Shown one piece after another: positions 44,912 through 54,233 of a stretch of 64,000 nt of DNA. Each line of letters opens with the position of its first letter. Positions within the stretch are counted from its first letter, which is position 1. Where the stretch lies: positions 124,001 through 188,000 of the forward strand of contig CAWFKS010000012.1 in NCBI GenBank assembly GCA_963816435.1. The letters run 5' to 3'. Made by a program: the position numbers and the translations under genes. Below the pieces are notes generated by a model, which worked only from the letters and a program-made list of their open reading frames with translations, was not told where the DNA came from and searched no databases. Origin of the DNA: CAWFKS01 sp963816435. Its GTDB lineage: Bacteria > Pseudomonadota > Alphaproteobacteria > Rhizobiales > Rhizobiaceae.

Positions 44912-46225
44912 ATGACCTTCCGCTACATGCCTGGCTTCGGCAACGATTTCGAGACCGAAACGCTGCCGGGTTCACTGCCGCAGGGCATGAACTCGCCGCA
45001 GCGGCCGGCCTATGGTCTCTACGCGGAGCAGTTGTCCGGCTCGCCCTTCACGGCGCCCCGCGGCACCAACGAGCGCTCGTGGCTCTACCGCATCCGGCCG
45101 AGCGTGAAGCACCACCGCCGCTTCCAGTCGGCCTCGTTCCCGCTGTGGAAGACGGCGCCCAATGCCGGCGACCACGAATTGCCGCTCGGCCAGTTGCGCT
45201 GGAACCCGCCGGCGATCCCGAACGCGGAAACGGATTTCCTTCACGGCATCCGCACCATGACCACGGCCGGCGACGCGCTCGGCCAGTCGGGCATGGCCGC
45301 CCACATCTACGTCGCCAATGTCGACATGGTGGACGACCACTTCTTCAACGCCGACGGCGAACTTCTGGTCGTGCCGCAGCAGGGCGGCGTGCGCTTCGTC
45401 ACCGAGATGGGCGTGATGGAAGTCGCGCCCGGCGAGATATGCGTCCTGCCGCGCGGTCTCGTCTTCAAGGTGGAACTGATGGACGGGCCGGCGCGCGGCT
45501 ACATCTGCGAGAACTACGGTGCGAAGTTCACCATGCCCGATCGCGGTCCGATCGGCGCCAACTGCCTGGCCAACCCACGCGACTTCAAGACGCCGGTGGC
45601 CTGGTACGAGGACAAGGAGAAGCCCTGCCGCATCTTCGTGAAGTGGTGTGGCGGCTTCCACGTCACCGAGATCGACCATTCGCCGCTAGACGTGGTTGCC
45701 TGGCACGGCAACTATGCGCCCTACAAATACGACCTGGCGACCTTCTCGCCGGTCGGCGCGATCCTGTTCGACCATCCCGATCCGTCGATCTTTACCGTGC
45801 TGACTGCCCCGAGCGGCGAGGCTGGCACGGCGAACGTCGATTTCGTCATCTTCCCGCCGCGCTGGCTGGTCGCCGAGAACACGTTCCGGCCGCCATGGTA
45901 CCATCGCAATATCATGAGCGAGTTCATGGGGCTGATCAAAGGCCAGTACGACGCCAAGGAGGAGGGCTTCGTGCCCGGCGGCATGAGCCTGCACAACATG
46001 ATGCTGGCGCACGGGCCGGATGCGTCGGGCTTCGAGAAGGCCTCGCGAGCCGATCTGAAGCCGCAGAAGCTCGACGAGACGATGGCCTTCATGTTCGAGA
46101 CTCGCTTTCCCCAGCTTCTGACACGTCATGCCACCGAACTGGACACGCTGCAGGACGACTACATCGATTGCTGGTCGGACCTGAAGAAACGCTTCAACGG
46201 GACGCCGCAGGGCGACTGGAGCTAG
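44912..46225 (+). CDS. hmgA: Homogentisate 1,2-dioxygenase
   Basis: A non-heme Fe(II) enzyme opening the ring of homogentisate to maleylacetoacetate. The 437-residue protein starts MTFRYMPGFGNDFETE and shows the family pattern RSWLYRIRPSV and GHAHIYVANVDM-like region AAHIYVANVDMVDDHFFNADGE. The iron-binding area includes RPPWYHRNIMSEFMG and NMMLAHGPD. The ATG at 44912 has GGGAGG upstream. First gene of a plus-strand run reaching maiA, divergent from marR. Complete and in frame. Confidence 0.96.
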   Translation: MTFRYMPGFGNDFETETLPGSLPQGMNSPQRPAYGLYAEQLSGSPFTAPRGTNERSWLYRIRPSVKHHRRFQSASFPLWKTAPNAGDHELPLGQLRWNPPAIPNAETDFLHGIRTMTTAGDALGQSGMAAHIYVANVDMVDDHFFNADGELLVVPQQGGVRFVTEMGVMEVAPGEICVLPRGLVFKVELMDGPARGYICENYGAKFTMPDRGPIGANCLANPRDFKTPVAWYEDKEKPCRIFVKWCGGFHVTEIDHSPLDVVAWHGNYAPYKYDLATFSPVGAILFDHPDPSIFTVLTAPSGEAGTANVDFVIFPPRWLVAENTFRPPWYHRNIMSEFMGLIKGQYDAKEEGFVPGGMSLHNMMLAHGPDASGFEKASRADLKPQKLDETMAFMFETRFPQLLTRHATELDTLQDDYIDCWSDLKKRFNGTPQGDWS

Positions 46226-46397
46226 GACCTGCTTCTTCTTTCCGTCGAGGGAAGGTGCCGCACGGCTTTCCAGCCGGTCGTTGCGGGCCTCACTGACCTC
46301 GGACTAGAGTGCAGCCGTGTGCGGCATCGGGTGAACTCACCCGCCCCGCTGCGCCCGGCACCCGCTCCCGAAGGGGCGGGAGACCAGTGGAGGAACC

Positions 46398-47418
46398 TTG
46401 AAACTCGCTACATTGAAGAATGGCACCCGCGACGGGAAGCTCGTCGTCGTATCAACCGATCTTACGCGCTGCACCGATGCCTCTTTCCTGGCGCCGACCA
46501 TGCAGGCCGCACTCGACGACTGGCTGCGGATTTCGCCGCATCTGGCGGCGCTGGCAGAAAGCCTCGAGCATGGCGCGGTGCCGGACGAGCGCTTCCACGA
46601 GCACGACGCCATGTCGCCGCTCCCGCGTGCCTACCAGTGGGCGGACGGCTCGGCCTACGTCAATCACGTTGAACTCGTGCGCCGGGCCCGCGGCGCCGAG
46701 ATGCCGCAGAGCTTCTGGTCCGATCCGCTGATGTATCAGGGCGGCTCCGATTCCTTTCTCGATCCGCGCGAGCCGATCCGCATGGAGGACGAGGCCTGGG
46801 GCATCGACATGGAAGGCGAGGTCGCCGTTATTGTCGACGACGTGCCCATGGGCGCCACGACCGACCAGGCGCGCGACGCCATCCGGCTGGTCATGCTGGT
46901 CAACGACGTGTCCCTGCGCGGCCTCATCCCCGGCGAACTCGCCAAGGGCTTCGGCTTCTTCCAGGGCAAGCCCTCGAGCGCCTTTTCGCCGGTCGCGGTG
47001 ACGCCGGACGAACTGGGGGAAGCCTGGGACGGCGGCAAGGTGAACCTGCCGCTGATGGTCGATCTCAATGGAAAGCCGTTCGGCCGCGCCGAAGCGGGCG
47101 TCGACATGACGTTCGATTTCCCGACGCTGATCGCGCACGCCGCCAGGACGAGGCCGCTCTGGCGCCGGCTCGATCATCGGCTCGGGCACGGTTTCCAACA
47201 AGCTGGACGGCGGTCCGGGCAAGCCGGTCGACGACGGTGGCGTCGGCTATTCCTGCATCGCCGAAATACGCACCATCGAGACGATCGATACGGGCGGCCC
47301 GAAGACGCCGTTCCTGCGATTCGGCGACACCGTGCGCATCGAGATGCGCGACCAGCATGGCCACTCGATCTTCGGCGCGATCGAGCAGGCCGTGGAACGA
47401 TACGCAAGGAGCAAGTGA
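46398..47418 (+). CDS. Fumarylacetoacetase family hydrolase (one frameshift as read)
   Basis: Cleaves fumarylacetoacetate to fumarate and acetoacetate, the last step of the homogentisate route. About 339 residues after correction, starting with a TTG (MKLATLKNGTRDGKLVV; GGAGG upstream). The metal-binding acidic residues are in WGIDMEGEVAVIVDDVPMG, followed by VMLVNDVSLRGLIP and QGKPSSAFSPVAVTP. The frame breaks near 47160 (extra T in CTCTGGCGCC); the remainder reads GAGSIIGSGTVSNKLDGG, then GYSCIAEIRTIETI, to ERYARSK. This is the bacterial short FAH form typical of rhizobial hmg clusters. Confidence 0.9.
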
Positions 47419-47421
47419 CTT

Positions 47422-48372
47422 ATGGCCAAGCAATTCGCCTCGGCCGGCGACCTCGCCGAGAAGAAGATCTCCTTTACCGAGATCGGCAAGGATCTGTGGG
47501 CCTTCACCGCCGAGGGTGATCCGAACACAGGCGTCATCATCGGCGACGACGCGGTGATGATCGTCGACGCGCAGGCGACGCCGCGGCTGGCCAACAAGGT
47601 GATCGAGAAGGTGAGAACCGTCACCGACAAGCCGATCAAGTACGTGGCGCTGACCCACTATCATGCCGTGCGCGTGCTCGGCGCCTCGGCCTACGGCGCC
47701 TCGGAAATCATCATGTCCGATGTCGGGCGCGCCCAGGTCGCCGAGCGTGGACAGGAGGACTGGGATTCGGAGTTCGGCCGCTTCCCGCGGCTGTTCCAGG
47801 GCCACGAGTTAATTCCCGGCCTGACCTGGCCGAGCGTCACCTTTTCCGACACCATGACCGTCTACATGGGCAAGCGACGTGTCGACCTGGCGTTTCTCGG
47901 CAGGGCGCACACCGCTGGCGACATTGTGGCCTACGTGCCCGACGCCAATGTCATGTTCACCGGCGACATCGTCGAATATCACTCCGCCTGCTACTGCGGC
48001 GACGGGCACTTTTCCGACTGGCCGACGACGCTCGAGGAAATCCGCGCTTTCGAACTCGACGCCATCGCGCCGGGCCGCGGCGATGCGCTGGTCGGCCAGG
48101 CAAAGGTCAACGAAGCGCTCGACAACACGGCGGACTTCCTGCGCTCGACCTACAGGCCCGTTGCCAGGGTGGCGCAGGGCGGCGGCTCGCTGAAGGAGGC
48201 ATGGGATGCCTGCCGGGCCGAGTGCGACCCGAAGTTCTCCTCCTACGCGATCTACGAGCACTGCCTGCCCTTCAACGTCGCACGCGCCTACGACGAGGCC
48301 CTCGGCATCGACACGCCCCGCATCTGGACGGCCGAACGCGATCGGCAGATGTGGGACGAACTGCAGGGCTAG
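47422..48372 (+). CDS. Metallo-beta-lactamase fold hydrolase in the homogentisate operon
   Basis: A 316-residue MBL-fold protein. The motif normally HxHxDH reads HYHAVR (LTHYHAVRVLGASAYG): the two first His remain but the Asp and His of the second metal site are replaced. Later ligands look present (GRAHTAGDIVAYVP, MFTGDIVEYHSACYCGDGHFSDWP). It is thus likely a single-metal or non-classical MBL enzyme. It starts 4 bases after the fumarylacetoacetase stop and is followed by a small membrane protein, so it belongs to the operon, but its reaction is unknown. A lactonase or thioesterase would be guesses. Confidence 0.85.
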   Translation: MAKQFASAGDLAEKKISFTEIGKDLWAFTAEGDPNTGVIIGDDAVMIVDAQATPRLANKVIEKVRTVTDKPIKYVALTHYHAVRVLGASAYGASEIIMSDVGRAQVAERGQEDWDSEFGRFPRLFQGHELIPGLTWPSVTFSDTMTVYMGKRRVDLAFLGRAHTAGDIVAYVPDANVMFTGDIVEYHSACYCGDGHFSDWPTTLEEIRAFELDAIAPGRGDALVGQAKVNEALDNTADFLRSTYRPVARVAQGGGSLKEAWDACRAECDPKFSSYAIYEHCLPFNVARAYDEALGIDTPRIWTAERDRQMWDELQG

Positions 48373-48381
48373 GGGCGCTCC

Positions 48382-48684
48382 GTGGCCTATCCGACAGGTT
48401 TCTACGTTCTCGCCGCACTGTGGGCGGTGGCCATGGTCTCGATCCTGATCGCGGCGATCCGGCTCTGCTATGCGATCGAGCGCCGCTCGGAGACCCGACC
48501 AGGCAGGCTGCGGCTTCCGAGCTATGCCAATCTGCTGCCGGTCGCCTTCAATGTCGGTGTCGCGCGCGACGCGAAGACGCAGGCGGTGCGCCGGAAGATG
48601 AATGGGCTGCTGCTGGCCCTCCTGGCCGGGCTACTCGCATTCGCGGCCGGGACGCGCTGGTTGTTGCCGGTCGCGGTCGAATAG
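48382..48684 (+). CDS. Small membrane protein of unknown function
   Basis: A 100-residue protein with two predicted membrane helices: residues about 6-28 (GFYVLAALWAVAMVSILIAAI) and about 75-95 (LLLALLAGLLAFAAG). A cytoplasmic basic loop between them contains RRKM. GTG start 10 bases after the MBL gene stop. No family is recognised. Its place between the MBL gene and the FAD hydroxylase suggests a role in the same operon, for example uptake or anchoring; this is conjecture. Confidence 0.6.
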   Translation: MAYPTGFYVLAALWAVAMVSILIAAIRLCYAIERRSETRPGRLRLPSYANLLPVAFNVGVARDAKTQAVRRKMNGLLLALLAGLLAFAAGTRWLLPVAVE

Positions 48685-48710
48685 GCCAGACGATGTAAGG
48701 CTCTCCGCTG

Positions 48711-50341
48711 ATGTCTCGCTACGCCTACAAGCCGTTTCCCTACCGCAAGGCACCGGAGCTTTCGGGCGCGAAGTCACGGCGCTACCCGGTCGTCATCGTC
48801 GGTGCAGGGCCCGTCGGGCTTGCCGCGGCGATCGATTTCGCACAGCGCGGCATCGCTTCGGTCGTGCTCGACGACAACGACGTCGTTTCGGTCGGCAGCC
48901 GGGCGATCTGCTGGTCGAAGCGCACGCTGGAGATATTCGACCGGCTGGGCGTCGGCGAGCGCATGGTCGAGAAGGGCGTGACCTGGAAGGTCGGGCGGCT
49001 CTTCCACCGCGACAAGGAGGTGTGGAGCTTCGATCTGCTGCCGGAGCCGGGCCACAAGATGCCGGCCTTCATCAACCTCCAGCAATATTACGTCGAGGAA
49101 TACCTGGTCGAACGCTGCGCCGACTTCCCCGACCTGATCGACCTGCGCTGGAAGAACCGGGCGGTCGCCGTCTCCCCTCGCGCGGATGGCGTGACTGTCG
49201 GGGTCGAGACGCCCGAGGGCACCTACGAACTCGAGGCCGAGTGGCTTGATCGCGTGCGACGGCGCCAGGTCGCCGGTGCGCTCGATGATGGGGCTGGAGT
49301 TCGGCGGCCGCGCCTTCGAGGAACGTTTCCTGATCTCCGACGTCGAGATGAAGGCCGATTTCCCTTCGGAGCGCTGGTTCTGGTTCGAGCCGCCGTTTCA
49401 TTCCGGCCAGTCGGCGCTGCTGCACAAGCAGCCCGACGATATCTGGCGCATTGACCTGCAACTGGGACCCGATGCCGATCCGGAAGAGGAGAAGAAGCCT
49501 GAAAACGTGCTGCCGCGCATCGAGAAGATGCTCGGTCACCGCGATTTCGAACTCGACTGGGTGTCGGTCTATTCCTTCCAGTGCAGGCGGCTCGACAGGT
49601 TCGTGCACGGCCGTGTCGTCTTTGCCGGCGATTCCGCGCACGTGGTGTCGCCCTTCGGAGCGCGCGGCGGCAATGGCGGCATCCAGGACATCGACAACCT
49701 CGTCTGGAAGCTCGCCGCGGTCATTCGCGACGAGGCTGACGAAAGCCTGATCGAGACCTACGACGAGGAGCGCACCCACGGCGCCGACGAGAACATCCTG
49801 AACTCCGCCCGCGCCACCTCCTTCATGACTCCGAAGTCCGAGATGGAGCGCATCTTCCGCGACCAGGTGCTCGACCTAGCCGAAACCCATGATTTTGCCC
49901 GCAGGCTGGTCAATTCAGGGCGGTTGTCGAAACCGTGCTCGCTGGAAAACATGTCGTTGCAGACGCCGTGCGACGAAACTGGCGGCGTGGCGCCCGGCAT
50001 GGTCATGCCGGACGCTCCCGTGCGGGGGGAGCGGGGGGCCTGGCTGCTGAACCATTTCGGCGACGGATTTGCGGTGATGGCGGTCGGCTGCAATGTGCCG
50101 GATGGCTTGCCTGACAGCCTCGGCGTGTTCCTGGCAGGTGCCGACGCTGCCAGGGAGGGCGGGGGGAAGCACCTGGAAGACCACGAGGGGATCGTCGCCC
50201 AGCGCTATCGCGCAGGCAGCATCTACCTCGATCAGGCCGGACCAGCACGTTGCCGCCCGTTTTGCGGCCGATGTTTCGGCGCGGGAAATCGAGGCCGCGC
50301 TCAGGCGCGCGAGCATGAGCGGGACAGGAGCAGCTTCATGA
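48711..50341 (+). CDS. FAD-dependent aromatic hydroxylase (two frameshifts as read)
   Basis: A class A flavoprotein monooxygenase of about 542 residues. FAD-binding motifs: the Rossmann GxGxxG in VVIVGAGPVGLAAAIDFA, the Asp-Gly region IACDGARSPVRSMMG, and the second FAD motif VVFAGDSAHVVSPFGARGGNGGIQD. The frame shifts near 49235 (extra T in CTTGATCGCG) and near 50230 (extra G; corrected reading YLIRPDQHVAARFAADV). The stop overlaps the start of the DUF2783 gene as ATGA. The size and the small partner recall the two-component 3-hydroxyphenylacetate 6-hydroxylase (MhaA/MhaB) of Pseudomonas putida U, which makes homogentisate. That assignment is inference; other phenolic acids are possible. Confidence 0.87.
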
Positions 50342-50547
50342 TACCGAACAACGGCGATGTCGGTGCAGACCGTCTCGGCACGTCGGGAGACGATTTCTAC
50401 GCGTTGCTGATGCAGGCACACGAAGGGTTGAGCTTCGAGCAGAGCGCCAGGCTCAATGCGCGGCTCGTACTGCTACTTGCCAATCGCGTCGGAGACCTCA
50501 AGACGCTGAAGCCAATCCTCGAGGCAGCGGAAGGCACGAGCGCATGA
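50338..50547 (+). CDS. DUF2783 small protein, candidate coupling subunit of the hydroxylase
   Basis: A 69-residue acidic/helical protein (MIPNNGDVGADRLGTSGDDFYALLMQAHEGLSFEQSARLNARLVLLLANRVGD). I recognise it as DUF2783. Both ends overlap neighbouring genes by 4 bases (hydroxylase upstream, maiA downstream), so it is made stoichiometrically with them. Its size, about 7.5 kDa, is close to that reported for the MhaB coupling protein of 3-hydroxyphenylacetate hydroxylase. A role as a regulatory or coupling subunit of the FAD hydroxylase is plausible but not shown. Confidence 0.8.
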   Translation: MIPNNGDVGADRLGTSGDDFYALLMQAHEGLSFEQSARLNARLVLLLANRVGDLKTLKPILEAAEGTSA

Positions 50548-51191
50548 GCGACATCATTCTCTACGACTATTGGCGCTCCTCGGCGAGCTACCGGGTCCGC
50601 ATCGCGCTGAACATGCTTGGCGAGCGCTACGAGACCGTGGCGATCGATCTCCTGGCGAAGGCCAATCGGTCGCCCGAGCACCTGGCGCGCAATCCGCAAG
50701 GGCTGGTGCCGGCGCTTGCCATCGACGGGCTGATGCTGACCCAGTCGCTGGCGATGATCGAATATCTCGACGAAACCCGCGAGCCCGGCATGTTCCTCCC
50801 CGCCGATCCGCAGGGGCGCGCACGCGTCCGTGCGCTTGCCTACGCTGTCGCCATGGAAATCCACCCGATATGCAATTCCAGCGTGGGCGCTCACGTCATG
50901 GAGATTACCGGCGGTGGCGACGCCGCGCGCAAGGCGTGGATGCAGCATTTCATCCGCAAGGGCCTCGTCGCGCTGGAGGCCATGCTCGCGCACGAAGCGA
51001 CTGGACGCTTCTGCCACGGCGACAGCCCGGGCATGGCCGATATCTGCCTGGTGCCGCAGGTCTACAACGCCGACCGATGGGAGGTCGATATCTCGGACTT
51101 GCGCCGCATCCACTCCGTTGCGGAGGCGTGCAGCGAAATTCCGGCCTTTGCCGACGCCCATCCGGATCGGGTTCGACCGGAAGCTGGGTAG
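50544..51191 (+). CDS. maiA: Maleylacetoacetate isomerase
   Basis: A glutathione-dependent zeta-class GST that isomerises maleylacetoacetate to fumarylacetoacetate. The 215-residue protein has the zeta signature SSASYRVRIALN (residues 12-23; catalytic Ser region), NPQGLVPAL and the GSH-binding TQSLAMIEYLDE. The C-terminal domain includes the N-capping-box-like segment SPGMADICLVPQVYNADRW. It overlaps DUF2783 by 4 bases and is the last gene of the run that starts with hmgA, completing the pathway together with fumarylacetoacetase. Confidence 0.94.
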   Translation: MSDIILYDYWRSSASYRVRIALNMLGERYETVAIDLLAKANRSPEHLARNPQGLVPALAIDGLMLTQSLAMIEYLDETREPGMFLPADPQGRARVRALAYAVAMEIHPICNSSVGAHVMEITGGGDAARKAWMQHFIRKGLVALEAMLAHEATGRFCHGDSPGMADICLVPQVYNADRWEVDISDLRRIHSVAEACSEIPAFADAHPDRVRPEAG

Positions 51192-51331
51192 GTCGGCATG
51201 CCGGCAAGTGCGCTGCAGCCTGCCGCGAACCCCATGAGACGGAAACGGCCGGGCTGGCGAGGTCATTGCCCGCCAAATCCCGGCCGCTGTCGTCGCGCCT
51301 CCCGGCGCGGCGCTTCCTCCCTCTGGAAGAT

Positions 51332-52435
51332 CTATTCCGCGGCGATCACTCCGCGCCTGATCTGGTCCTCCTCGATGGACTCGAACAATGCGCGGAAATT
51401 GCCCTCGCCGAAGCCCTCGTCGCCCTTCCTCTGGATGAACTCGAAGAAGATCGGGCCGATCACGGTCTTGGAGAAGATCTGCAGCAGGATCTTGGTCATG
51501 CCGCCGTCGACCACGCCTTCGCCGTCGATCAGGATGCCGTGCTTCTTCATGCGCTCGAGCGGCTCGTCGTGGCCGTTCACGCGGTCGTACGACATCTCGT
51601 AGTAGGTCTCGGGCGGGCCGGGCATGAATTTCAGCCCGTTGTCGGCGAGCCTGTCGGTCGACTCGTAGATCGCATCGGTGCCGACGGCGATGTGCTGGAT
51701 GCCTTCGCCCCGGTATTTCTTCAGATATTCGGCGATCTGGCTGGTCTCGTCCTTGGACTCGTTCAGCGGGATGCGGATCTTGCCGCACGGACTGGTGATG
51801 GCGCGCGACACCAGGCCGGTGATGCGGCCGTCGATGTCGAAGAAGTGGATCTGCTTGAACCCGAACAGGTCGCGGTAGAAGTCCCACCACTTGTCCATGT
51901 TGCCGCGATAGACGTTGTGGGTGAGGTGGTCGAGATAATAGAAGCCGACGCCCTCGGGCTTCGGATCGCGCTCGCCCAGCCATTCGAACTCGTCGTCGTA
52001 GGCCGAGCCCTTGTCTCCGTATTTTTCGACGAAGTAGAGCAGCGATCCGCCGATGCCGACGATAGCCGGAACGTCGAGCGTCTTGTCGTCGCCTTCATAG
52101 GGCGTCGCGCCCTTCGAAACGGCGTGATCGAAGGCGTGTTTGGCATCCACCACCCGCCACGCCATCGACGGCGCGCAGGGGCCGTGCTCGTCCACGAACT
52201 TCATCGCATGGCTGCCGGATTCGGCGTTGACTACGTAGTTGATGTCGCCCTGGCGCCAGACGGTGATGTCCTTGGTCTTGTGCTTCGCGACCGCGGTGTA
52301 GCCCATCTTCTCGAACAGTTCGGCGAGCTTCTGGGGCTCAGGATGCGAGAACTCGACGAACTCGAACCCGTCGGTGCCTGCGGGGTTGTCCTTGGTGATC
52401 TCGGCGGGCGGGGCGTCATGCGGAAAAGGACCCAT
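51332..52435 (-). CDS. hppD: 4-hydroxyphenylpyruvate dioxygenase
   Basis: Fe(II) enzyme converting 4-hydroxyphenylpyruvate to homogentisate, the substrate of HmgA. The start at 52435 (MGPFPHDAPPAEIT; AGGAGG upstream) gives 368 residues. The vicinal-oxygen-chelate fold is clear, with iron ligands in YYLDHLTHNVYRG (first His), EGIQHIAVGTD (second His) and FFEFIQRKGDEGFGEGNF (Glu). The frame is open upstream to 52564, but the ribosome site fixes this start. Divergent from an Lrp/AsnC regulator gene, which probably controls it. Confidence 0.96.
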   Translation of the reverse strand: MGPFPHDAPPAEITKDNPAGTDGFEFVEFSHPEPQKLAELFEKMGYTAVAKHKTKDITVWRQGDINYVVNAESGSHAMKFVDEHGPCAPSMAWRVVDAKHAFDHAVSKGATPYEGDDKTLDVPAIVGIGGSLLYFVEKYGDKGSAYDDEFEWLGERDPKPEGVGFYYLDHLTHNVYRGNMDKWWDFYRDLFGFKQIHFFDIDGRITGLVSRAITSPCGKIRIPLNESKDETSQIAEYLKKYRGEGIQHIAVGTDAIYESTDRLADNGLKFMPGPPETYYEMSYDRVNGHDEPLERMKKHGILIDGEGVVDGGMTKILLQIFSKTVIGPIFFEFIQRKGDEGFGEGNFRALFESIEEDQIRRGVIAAE

Positions 52436-52515
52436 TGCATCCTCCTGTCGTAACGGGGCGGTCGCGGCAGGGGCGAACCTGCCATCAATGAAACGCATGA
52501 TAGGCCGGATCGGCT

Positions 52516-52569
52516 GCATCGTGCTTGCAAAGCGTGGCGCCCAACCCCCATACTGCGCACGCATCGTGC
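52516..52569. promoter_or_regulatory. Repeated GCATCGTGC motif between hppD and lrp
   Basis: GCATCGTGC occurs exactly at 52516-52524 and again at 52561-52569, within the 152-base gap between the divergent hppD and Lrp-type genes. The spacing of 45 bases is a little over four helical turns, as Lrp-type octamers often use. A role as regulator binding site is inferred. Confidence 0.4.
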
Positions 52570-52587
52570 ATAAAGCAGGAGAAAAAT

Positions 52588-53055
52588 GTGACAGCCGAGC
52601 AGCTTGATGACTTCGACCGCAAGATACTCGCCCTGGTGCAGGAGGATGCGCGGCTCACCAACAACGATCTTGCCGCGCGCGTCCACCTGTCGGCATCGCA
52701 GTGCTCGCGGCGCCGGCAGCGCCTGGAGGAAGCTGGCCTGATCCGCGCCTACCGGGCGGTGCTCGACCGCGAGCGTCTCGGTTTCTCGCTGGTCAACGTC
52801 ATCACGGTGACGCTCGCCACCCACAACCGCGACAACGCGCGCCGCTTCGCCGAACTCGTCTCGCGGCTGCCGGAGGTGCAGGAGGCGCACGCGCTGACCG
52901 GCGAAATGGACTATCTCCTCAAGGTTGTCACCGCCGACCTCAAGTCCCTCGCGGACTTCGTCAACGACGTGCTGTTGCCGCACGAGTCCGTGCAGCACGT
53001 GAAGACGGCCATCGTCTTGCAGACGCTGAAGGAGACCGGGGCGCTGCCGCTTTAG
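52588..53055 (+). CDS. Lrp/AsnC family transcriptional regulator
   Basis: A 155-residue feast/famine regulator. The N-terminal HTH reads LDDFDRKILALVQEDARLTNNDLAARVHLSASQCSRRRQRLEEAGLIRAY. The C-terminal RAM ligand domain has VQEAHALTGEMDYLLKVVTADLKSLADFVNDVLLPHESVQHVKTAIVL. GTG start with CAGGAGA upstream; an upstream ATG would add 21 residues without support. Divergence from hppD suggests control of tyrosine degradation, with an aromatic or branched-chain amino acid as a likely effector. Confidence 0.92.
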   Translation: MTAEQLDDFDRKILALVQEDARLTNNDLAARVHLSASQCSRRRQRLEEAGLIRAYRAVLDRERLGFSLVNVITVTLATHNRDNARRFAELVSRLPEVQEAHALTGEMDYLLKVVTADLKSLADFVNDVLLPHESVQHVKTAIVLQTLKETGALPL

Positions 53056-53182
53056 GCGAAATGTTACAAAACCCGGCGCGGATGCGCCTTGCTTGTTACA
53101 CGTAGCTGCTTAGAATTGCGGCTCGGACCCTTGCCGCGACGTCGAATGCCGAGCGGTGGTCCCAGTTTTGGGAGGAGAAGAC

Positions 53183-54226
53183 ATGAAAACCCTTTTGAAG
53201 ACCGCCCTTCTGGCGGGCGCTTTCGCCGTAGCCGCGATGACGACGGCCGGCGGCGCGCTTGCGCAGGAAGTCACGCTGAAGATGCACCAGTTCCTGCCGC
53301 CGCAGGCCAACGTGCCGGCCCACATTCTCTATCCGTGGGCGGACAAGGTCGAGAAGGAGTCAGGCGGGCGCATCAAGATCGAGCGCTATGACGCGATGGC
53401 GCTCGGCGGCACGCCGCCGCAGCTCATCGACCAGGCGCAGGACGGCGTCGTCGACATCGTGTGGACAGTCGTCGGTTACACGCCCGGCCGCTATCCCAGC
53501 CCCGAGGTGTTCGAACTGCCGTTCATGATGACCAACGCCGAGGCGACGTCGCGCGCCTATTGGGAACTCTTCGAGAAGGAGATGAAGGACACCGAGTTCA
53601 AGGACCTTCATATCCTCGCCACCTGGGTCCATGGCCCGGGCGTGATCCACTCCAATACCCCGGTCGAGAAGATCGATGATCTGAAGGGGCTGAAGCTTCG
53701 CGCGCCCACCCGCGTCATCACGGGCATGCTCGAGCAGTTCGGCGCCACCGCCATCGGCATGCCGGTCCCGGCAATCCCCGAGGCACTTTCCAAGGGCGTC
53801 ATCGACGGCTGCGTGATTCCCTGGGAAGTGACGCCGTCGCTGAAGGTGCCGGAACTCGTCCACAACCACACCGAGTTCGGCGGCGACCACGCGCTCTACA
53901 CCACCGCCTTCGTCCTCGCCATGAACAAGGACAAGTACGAGAGCCTTCCGGACGACCTGAAGAAGGTGATCGACGACAATTCGGGCATGGAACTGTCCGC
54001 CTTCGCCGGCAAGACGCAGGCCGCCTACGATGCGCCCGGCCGCGAGGCCGCGGTCAAGGCCGGCAACAACATCATCGTGCTGGACGCCGAGCAGACCGCC
54101 AAGTGGAAGGAAGCCGCGCAGCCGGTGATCGACAAGTGGGTCGCCGACATGAACGACCGTGGCATGGACGGGCAGAAGCTGCTCGACGAAGCCCGCTCGC
54201 TCATCGACAAATACACCAACCAGTAG
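53183..54226 (+). CDS. dctP: TRAP transporter substrate-binding protein (DctP family)
   Basis: A periplasmic solute receptor, 347 residues. The signal peptide MKTLLKTALLAGAFAVAAM...GGALAQ is followed by EVTLKMHQFLPPQANVPAHI. The conserved Arg that binds the ligand carboxylate is in GLKLRAPTRVITGML. Next is FGATAIGMPVPAIPEALSKGVIDGCVIPWE, typical of DctP proteins. GGAGGAG precedes the ATG. dctQ and dctM follow after a 236-base gap that contains a long hairpin, probably keeping the receptor more abundant than the membrane parts. Ligand unknown, probably an organic acid. Confidence 0.93.
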   Translation: MKTLLKTALLAGAFAVAAMTTAGGALAQEVTLKMHQFLPPQANVPAHILYPWADKVEKESGGRIKIERYDAMALGGTPPQLIDQAQDGVVDIVWTVVGYTPGRYPSPEVFELPFMMTNAEATSRAYWELFEKEMKDTEFKDLHILATWVHGPGVIHSNTPVEKIDDLKGLKLRAPTRVITGMLEQFGATAIGMPVPAIPEALSKGVIDGCVIPWEVTPSLKVPELVHNHTEFGGDHALYTTAFVLAMNKDKYESLPDDLKKVIDDNSGMELSAFAGKTQAAYDAPGREAAVKAGNNIIVLDAEQTAKWKEAAQPVIDKWVADMNDRGMDGQKLLDEARSLIDKYTNQ

Positions 54227-54233
54227 GGACTTT

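Noticed and set aside
46226..46397. Small gene between hmgA and fumarylacetoacetase
   Set aside because: The 172-base gap has only short GC-rich repeats and no frame with a ribosome site; nothing further seen.
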